From the NCBI RefSeq assembly GCF_039534125.1, contig NZ_BAAAUV010000011.1, positions 62,001 through 126,000 on the forward strand: DNA of 64,000 nt. The letters run 5' to 3'. Below are positions 59,948-64,000 of the stretch, piece by piece. The position numbers and the translations under genes were made by a program. The notes beneath the pieces were generated by a model. That model ran no database searches, was not told where the DNA came from, and saw only the letters and a list, made by a program, of their open reading frames with translations. Source of the stretch: Actinocorallia longicatena (GTDB taxonomy: Bacteria > Actinomycetota > Actinomycetes > Streptosporangiales > Streptosporangiaceae). The stretch's first letter is position 1, and each line of letters starts with the position of its first letter.

Positions 59948-60481
59948 ATGGCCGAACAGCTCTTCCGCGACCACGCCACCGACCTGCGCGCCTTCTTCCT
60001 GCGCCGGGTCAACGACCCCCGCGACGCCGACGACCTCCTCCAGGAGGTGTTCCTGCGTGCCGTCCGCACCCCGCCGGCCGGTGCGAACCCCGCCTGGCTG
60101 TTCACGGTCGCCCGCAACGTGCTCACCGACCACTACCGCCGCCCCGCTCGGGAGACCCCCTCGGCGGCCCTTCCGGAGGTGCCGGCCGCCGACGGGGAAC
60201 CGGACGGCCTCGACGCCGCTCGTGCCGCCCGCTGCGCGGTGACCCTGCTCGGAGAACTCCCCGCGGCTCAGGCCGAGGCTCTGCGCCGCGTCGACATGCA
60301 CGCCGCCGAGCAGGCCCACGCCGCCCGGGCTGCGGGCGTCTCGGTGCCGGGGATGAAGTCACGGGTCCAGCGCGGCCGGGCGAGCCTGTTCCGCCTGGTG
60401 AACGCGTGCTGCCCGATCCGGACCGACCGTCGAGGCGCGATCATGGAAATGGGCCCCTGCGCGGGCACCCGCGGATGCTGA
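59948..60481 (+). CDS. SigZ-like ECF sigma factor
   Basis: A 177-residue ECF sigma factor. Region 2 is LRAFFLRRVNDPRDADDLLQEVFLRAVRT; region 4 is LPAAQAEALRRVDMHAAEQAHAARAAGVSVPGMKSRVQRGRASLFR (in parts). The C-terminal tail carries NACCPIRTDRRGAIMEMGPCAGTRGC, a Cys-rich extension of the kind seen in SigZ-type sigma factors. No anti-sigma gene is adjacent; the Cys tail could sense arsenite or oxidants directly. AAAAGGACG precedes the ATG. It lies convergent with the aquaporin gene, 12 bases apart. Confidence 0.88.
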   Translation: MAEQLFRDHATDLRAFFLRRVNDPRDADDLLQEVFLRAVRTPPAGANPAWLFTVARNVLTDHYRRPARETPSAALPEVPAADGEPDGLDAARAARCAVTLLGELPAAQAEALRRVDMHAAEQAHAARAAGVSVPGMKSRVQRGRASLFRLVNACCPIRTDRRGAIMEMGPCAGTRGC

Positions 60482-60493
60482 GGCCCGGCCGCC

Positions 60494-61201
60494 TCAACGT
60501 CCGGGCGCCGCCTTGCCCGGGTAGAAGGCGAGCACGAGGCCGATGCCGATCGCAGCACCGACGATCTGGGCGACGACGAACCCCGGAACCGAGCCGGGCG
60601 CGATCCCGGCGAAGGTGTCGGAGAAGGCCCGCCCGACCGTCACGGCGGGATTGGCGAACGAGGTCGACGAGGTGAACCAGTACGCCGCCCCGATGTAGGC
60701 CCCGACGGCCGGAGCCGCGAGCGCCGTCCGGTGCGTGCGGACGAGCGAGAAGATCAGCAGCACCAGGCCGAGGGTCGCGACGACCTCGCCGAGCCACAGG
60801 TGCCCCAGTGCCCGATCGTGCCGGGCGGAGCCGACGGCGGGCAGACCGAACATCAGGTTCGCCAGAATCGCCCCGCCGACCGCTCCGGCCACCTGCGCGG
60901 GCACGTAGACGAGCAGGTCGCGCGGGCTGCGGCCCTGAAGGACGCAGTCGGCGAGGGTGACGACGGGGTTGAAATGCGCCCCGGACACCGGCCCGAAGAT
61001 CAGGATCAGGGCGGCCAGCCCGAACACGGTCGCGGTGGAGTTCTCCAGCAGCCGCAGCCCGATGTCGTCGGGCGACAACTCGGCGGCCGCGATGCCCGAG
61101 CCGACCACGACGGTGACCAGCAGCGCGGTGCCGACCAGCTCGGCCAGCGCCCGGCGCGGCAGCGGAAGCTCGTCCGGCTCGATCGCGACGTCTCCGGTCA
61201 C
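60494..61201 (-). CDS. aquaporin/MIP-family channel, arsenite-exit type
   Basis: A 235-residue six-helix channel. The two half-helix motifs are GAHFNPVVTLADC and SFANPAVTVGRAF, with NPV replacing the first NPA and an Arg after the second. NPV and the neighbourhood of ArsR and ArsC match the AqpS-type aquaglyceroporins that let arsenite diffuse out. Start GTG overlaps the ArsR stop (GTGA), so the two are one operon. It ends just beyond the sigma gene. Confidence 0.9.
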   Translation of the reverse strand: MTGDVAIEPDELPLPRRALAELVGTALLVTVVVGSGIAAAELSPDDIGLRLLENSTATVFGLAALILIFGPVSGAHFNPVVTLADCVLQGRSPRDLLVYVPAQVAGAVGGAILANLMFGLPAVGSARHDRALGHLWLGEVVATLGLVLLIFSLVRTHRTALAAPAVGAYIGAAYWFTSSTSFANPAVTVGRAFSDTFAGIAPGSVPGFVVAQIVGAAIGIGLVLAFYPGKAAPGR

Positions 61202-61524
61202 GGGCAGGCCCTCTTCCGGGTGGGAGAACGCGCCGCGGCCGCCAGCGCGCCGAGCTGAGCCGCCAGCGCCTCGATCGCCTCGGCCTTGAGCCGGTAGTAG
61301 GTGAAGCGGCCCTCCCGCTCGGTCTCGACCAGCTTGGCCCGGCGCAACGCCCGCAGGTGGTTGGAGACGTTGGTCTGCTGGGCGCCGGTCTCCTCCACGA
61401 TGTGGCACACGCACAACGACTCGACCGCCAGCAGCGCGACGATCCGCGCCCGCAACGGGTCGGCAAGGACCTTGAGACCGTCGACGTCCACCGAGGGGAC
61501 ATCAGTTACCGCTGATGTCAGCAT
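61198..61524 (-). CDS. arsR: ArsR/SmtB arsenite-responsive repressor (2)
   Basis: A 108-residue repressor with the helix-3 motif ESLCVCHIVEETG (Cys-Val-Cys) and winged helix QQTNVSNHLRALRRAKLVETEREGRFTYYRL. A further Cys is near the C-terminus (KRACP). It heads the aquaporin operon and is divergent from arsC; the palindrome covering its start codon is the natural operator. The ATG lacks a ribosome site and may start a leaderless mRNA. Confidence 0.93.
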   Translation of the reverse strand: MLTSAVTDVPSVDVDGLKVLADPLRARIVALLAVESLCVCHIVEETGAQQTNVSNHLRALRRAKLVETEREGRFTYYRLKAEAIEALAAQLGALAAAARSPTRKRACP

Positions 61525-61531
61525 AGGCTGA
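61518..61531. promoter_or_regulatory. ArsR operator candidate
   Basis: TCAGC-ATAG-GCTGA is an inverted repeat over the start codon of the leftward repressor and 59 bases before arsC, placing it to repress both. Confidence 0.55.
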
Positions 61532-61589
61532 TACGTTAGCAGCGCTCCGTCCGTGCCGGCCACGGGCCGCCCTCCGAGAGGACCAGCAG

Positions 61590-62015
61590 GTGTCCGACAA
61601 GCCCAGCGTGCTGTTCGTCTGCGTCCACAACGCGGGCCGTTCCCAGATGGCCGCCGCCTTCCTCACCCACATCGCCGGCGACCGGATCGAGGTCCGCTCC
61701 GCCGGATCCGCCCCCGCGGACTCGGTCAACCCCGCCGTGGTCGAGGCCATGGCCGAGGTCGGCATCGACATCACCGCCGAAACCCCCAAGATCCTCACCC
61801 CCGAAGCCGTCCAGTCCTCCGACGTCTGCATCACCATGGGCTGCGGCGACGTCTGCCCCGTCTTCCCCGGCAAGCGCTACCTCGACTGGCCCCTGGAGGA
61901 CCCCGCCGACCAGACCGTCGAGTCCATCCGCCCCATCCGCGACGCCATCGAACACCACGTCCGCACCCTCCTGGACGAGCTCCCCGTTCCCGCCGAACCG
62001 GCCCCCCACGGGTAA
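61590..62015 (+). CDS. arsC: thioredoxin-coupled arsenate reductase
   Basis: A 141-residue enzyme that reduces arsenate to arsenite, later let out by the aquaporin. The nucleophile loop is CVHNAGRSQM (C-x5-R) near residue 11; the resolving Cys pair is in CITMGCGDVCPVFPG near residues 82-89, typical of the low-molecular-weight phosphatase type. The Asp of DWPLEDP is the general acid. GAGAGGACC precedes the GTG. It is transcribed away from the aquaporin operon. Confidence 0.95.
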   Translation: MSDKPSVLFVCVHNAGRSQMAAAFLTHIAGDRIEVRSAGSAPADSVNPAVVEAMAEVGIDITAETPKILTPEAVQSSDVCITMGCGDVCPVFPGKRYLDWPLEDPADQTVESIRPIRDAIEHHVRTLLDELPVPAEPAPHG

Positions 62016-62113
62016 CCCACCCGGTGCGCCGAACGCGCCCCTTCCACGAACCGAAGGCGCTGCCGTCGCGGGCACGCGCGGGCCTTGTGCTATCGCTGCA
62101 TCAGCGGGGCGGG

Positions 62114-63115
62114 TCAGGGCGGGGAGCCGATGCGGCCGACGCTGACGGACTGGCCCTTGGTGATCTCGACGACGATGGGGAAGCCGTCGGGGAGGATCTT
62201 GCCGAGGCGGGTGAGGAGGTCGGCGGTGGGCGGCGGGTCGCCGGGGGTGCGGACGGCGATGCGGAAGGTGGTGGCGGCGGTGGTGACGTTGATGACCGAG
62301 GCGCCGGAGGCGTCGCCCAGCCACTCGGAGGCGGCGGTCTTGACCTGGCTGCGCCAGGAGGCGAACAGGTAGTTCGCGACGGTGCTGAGGACCAGGACGG
62401 CGACGACGATGGTCGCGAGCCCGCCGAGGGCCAGGATCGCCCGGCGGCGGGTTCGGCCGCTGTCAGGCACCGGCACGTAGCCGAGGGCGGCGAACACGAA
62501 GGTTCCGATGAACACCATCGACAGCATGTTGGACAGGAACAGCACCAGGGCGCCGAACGCCAGGGCGGGGGCTCCCGCGCCGAGGCAGACGCCGACCACC
62601 ACCAGGGGCGGCACCAGCGAGATCGCGATGGCGACGCCCGGCATGATCGCTGCGACGTCCCGGCGGGCGAGGGCGATCGATCCGGCCAGGCCCGTGGCCA
62701 GGGCGGCGAGCAGGTCGGACAGTCCGGGTGAGGTGCGGCCGGAGATCTGGCCGTTGGCGAGCAGCTGGTAGGAGTGGGGCAGGGCGAGCGAGACGAGCAG
62801 GCCGATCGCGACGACGGTCGCGCCGCCGCCGAGGACGAACCAGCCTGCGCCCGTCCGGGCGCGTTTCACCAGTCCCAACGCCATGCCCATGATGGGAGTC
62901 GAGAGGGGCGCGATGATCATCGCGCCGATGACGGTGGCGGTCGAGTCGCCGACGACGCCCGCGGCCGCGATGACCGCCGACAGCACCAGCATCGTCCAGA
63001 ACGCCGAGTAACGGGACGCGCGGTCCCCGGCGCGCAGGTCGAGATCCCCGGTGAGCTCCTCCAGCGTACGGCGCTGGGCCTGCGGCACCAGCCGGTCACG
63101 GATCTCGGTGAACAT
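62114..63115 (-). CDS. DUF389 membrane protein
   Basis: A 333-residue protein with about eight helices. The signature stretch is AFWTMLVLSAVIAAAGVVGDSTATVIGAMIIAPLSTPIMGMALGL (in parts), plus GLSDLLAALATGLAGSIALARRD and ISLVPPLVVVGVCLG. The family is widespread but its function is unknown. AGGAGGGG lies just before the ATG, which decides against a start six codons earlier. The soluble C-terminus carries a ferredoxin-like end (FPIVVEITKGQSVSVG). Confidence 0.92.
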   Translation of the reverse strand: MFTEIRDRLVPQAQRRTLEELTGDLDLRAGDRASRYSAFWTMLVLSAVIAAAGVVGDSTATVIGAMIIAPLSTPIMGMALGLVKRARTGAGWFVLGGGATVVAIGLLVSLALPHSYQLLANGQISGRTSPGLSDLLAALATGLAGSIALARRDVAAIMPGVAIAISLVPPLVVVGVCLGAGAPALAFGALVLFLSNMLSMVFIGTFVFAALGYVPVPDSGRTRRRAILALGGLATIVVAVLVLSTVANYLFASWRSQVKTAASEWLGDASGASVINVTTAATTFRIAVRTPGDPPPTADLLTRLGKILPDGFPIVVEITKGQSVSVGRIGSPP

Positions 63116-63351
63116 CGGCCCCTCCTGCTTCATGCCGGCCCAACGGGAACAGCCACATCCATGGGACTGCGATGCCCCCCTTACGGAGAAGCCCCGCACC
63201 TCGTCCAGCCATGATCAAGGAAAGTCGTGGAGCATCCGTCGCGCGGATCCGCCTCGAGTTGGAGATCATTTGGCGGTCGGGTGGGCGAGCGGGGAGTGCG
63301 GGGCGGGTAGCCCGATGAGGCTGGATCACGCCGACTCGGGAGCCAACCGCC

Positions 63352-64000
63352 ATGGGCATCATGCCGTCGTTCGAGGACCGTACCGACTTCGCCAACGCCG
63401 ACCGGGGGTTCATCGGCACCGCCGCCGACCCCCGGGTGGAGGACGCGTCGGGTCGGGTGGTGTGGGACCTGGACGCCTACGCCTTCCTGGACGGCCCCTG
63501 CCCGGAGACGGCGAACCCGAGCCTGTGGCGGCAGTCGCAGCTCTGCGCCAAGCACGGCCTCTACCGGGTCGCGGACGGCATCTACCAGGTGCGGGGCTTC
63601 GACCTGTCGAACGTCACGTTCATCGAGGGCGACGAGGGCATCATGGTCGTCGACCCGCTCCTGTCGGCCGAGCCGGCCGTCGCCGCCCTCGCCCTCTACC
63701 GCGAGCACCGCGGCGACCGGCCGGTGAAGGGCGTCATCTACACGCACTCGCACGCCGACCACTTCGGCGGGGTGCGCGGCGTCCTCGACGACGGCGCGGA
63801 CGTCCCGATCATCGCCCCGGCGGGCTTCCTGGAGCACGCCGTCGCCGAGAACGTGTACGCGGGAACCGCGATGAACCGGCGGGCGATCTACATGTACGGC
63901 GCGGAACTCGCCAAGGGGCCGGAGGGCCAGATCGGCGCGGGCCTGGGCCAGACCACCTCGACCGGGACGATCTCGCTGATCGAGCCGAACCTGCACATCA
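63352..64000 (+). CDS. alkyl/aryl sulfatase (metallo-beta-lactamase fold), N-terminal part
   Basis: About 216 codons of a larger enzyme (family near 620-660 residues) cut by the window edge. It opens with DFANADRGFIGTAADPRVED and WDLDAYAFLDG, then NPSLWRQSQLCAKHGLYRV, GIYQVRGFDLSNVTFIEGD, and the binuclear zinc motif THSHADHFGGVRG. These are diagnostic of SdsA1-type linear alkyl sulfatases that release sulfate from SDS-like esters. GGGAG lies before the ATG; a second ATG is three codons on. The gene has no stop in the window. Confidence 0.92.
   Translation, partial: MGIMPSFEDRTDFANADRGFIGTAADPRVEDASGRVVWDLDAYAFLDGPCPETANPSLWRQSQLCAKHGLYRVADGIYQVRGFDLSNVTFIEGDEGIMVVDPLLSAEPAVAALALYREHRGDRPVKGVIYTHSHADHFGGVRGVLDDGADVPIIAPAGFLEHAVAENVYAGTAMNRRAIYMYGAELAKGPEGQIGAGLGQTTSTGTISLIEPNLHI

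Noticed and set aside
1..64000. tRNA, rRNA, integrase or prophage genes
   Set aside because: None found by eye on either strand; the holin-like segment is part of a chromosomal fusion protein, not a phage module.

Overview
The window is 64 kb of very GC-rich DNA with dense, short-spaced genes, many GTG or TTG starts and several four-base start/stop overlaps. Family content (DUF6131, DUF7144, DUF2252, drrAB-type ABC pairs, many two-component systems, YncE/TetR pairs, SigZ-like sigma factor) fits a soil actinomycete, probably Streptosporangiales or a close relative. The genus cannot be named from sequence reading alone. I found no rRNA, tRNA, CRISPR array or prophage. One scaffold gap of 97 N lies inside a collagen-like gene.

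Layout. 1-3.5 kb: end of nadE, a histidine kinase with no sensor part, a crcB fluoride-channel pair, a PEP mutase/isocitrate lyase-like enzyme and a small DUF6131 membrane protein. 3.8-6 kb: a membrane protein and a His-rich PepSY protein that look like a metal (probably copper) pair. 6.1-10 kb: a GlsB-like protein, then an unusual two-HTH regulator divergent from a DUF4097-drrA-drrB-like efflux operon, with GTTGC/GCAAC operator candidates between them. 10-23 kb: regulators, transporters and small stress genes (STAS, YCII, MFS, a two-component system, an ArsR-like/SRPBCC pair, and a TetR/YncE divergent pair sharing a 12-bp-arm palindrome).

22-40 kb is a run of membrane and ion-homeostasis genes: DUF2252, DUF7144, a ClC-like channel, an APC permease, a holin-like/phosphodiesterase fusion, a P2-type ATPase that lacks most calcium ligands, a DAG-kinase-like protein, DUF2254, and a 952-residue kinase with four phased GAF repeats. 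37.5-46 kb follows with a likely extracellular polysaccharide locus: a DUF2334 deacetylase-like protein, a single-domain response regulator, a WecB-type epimerase, a membrane protein, a PgaC-like glycosyltransferase, and convergently a second glycosyltransferase with a membrane-anchored HEAT-repeat protein.

46-56 kb holds surface and secreted proteins (DUF11, FG-GAP, an L,D-transpeptidase, a collagen-like protein, a secreted peptidase-like hydrolase) mixed with debris: a modA remnant, an ABC permease remnant, and a 160-bp MITE-like element with CTAG duplications.

57-62 kb is an arsenic-resistance island: a truncated MFS gene, a FAD monooxygenase, two ArsR regulators, a thioredoxin-type arsenate reductase and an arsenite-type aquaporin. 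It also holds a SigZ-like sigma factor and a divergent 66-residue Cys-rich protein. Four of these proteins carry a Cys-Cys-x-Pro or Cys-Cys-Pro type motif, which makes this the most novel-looking system in the window. The window ends in a DUF389 membrane protein and the start of an alkylsulfatase.
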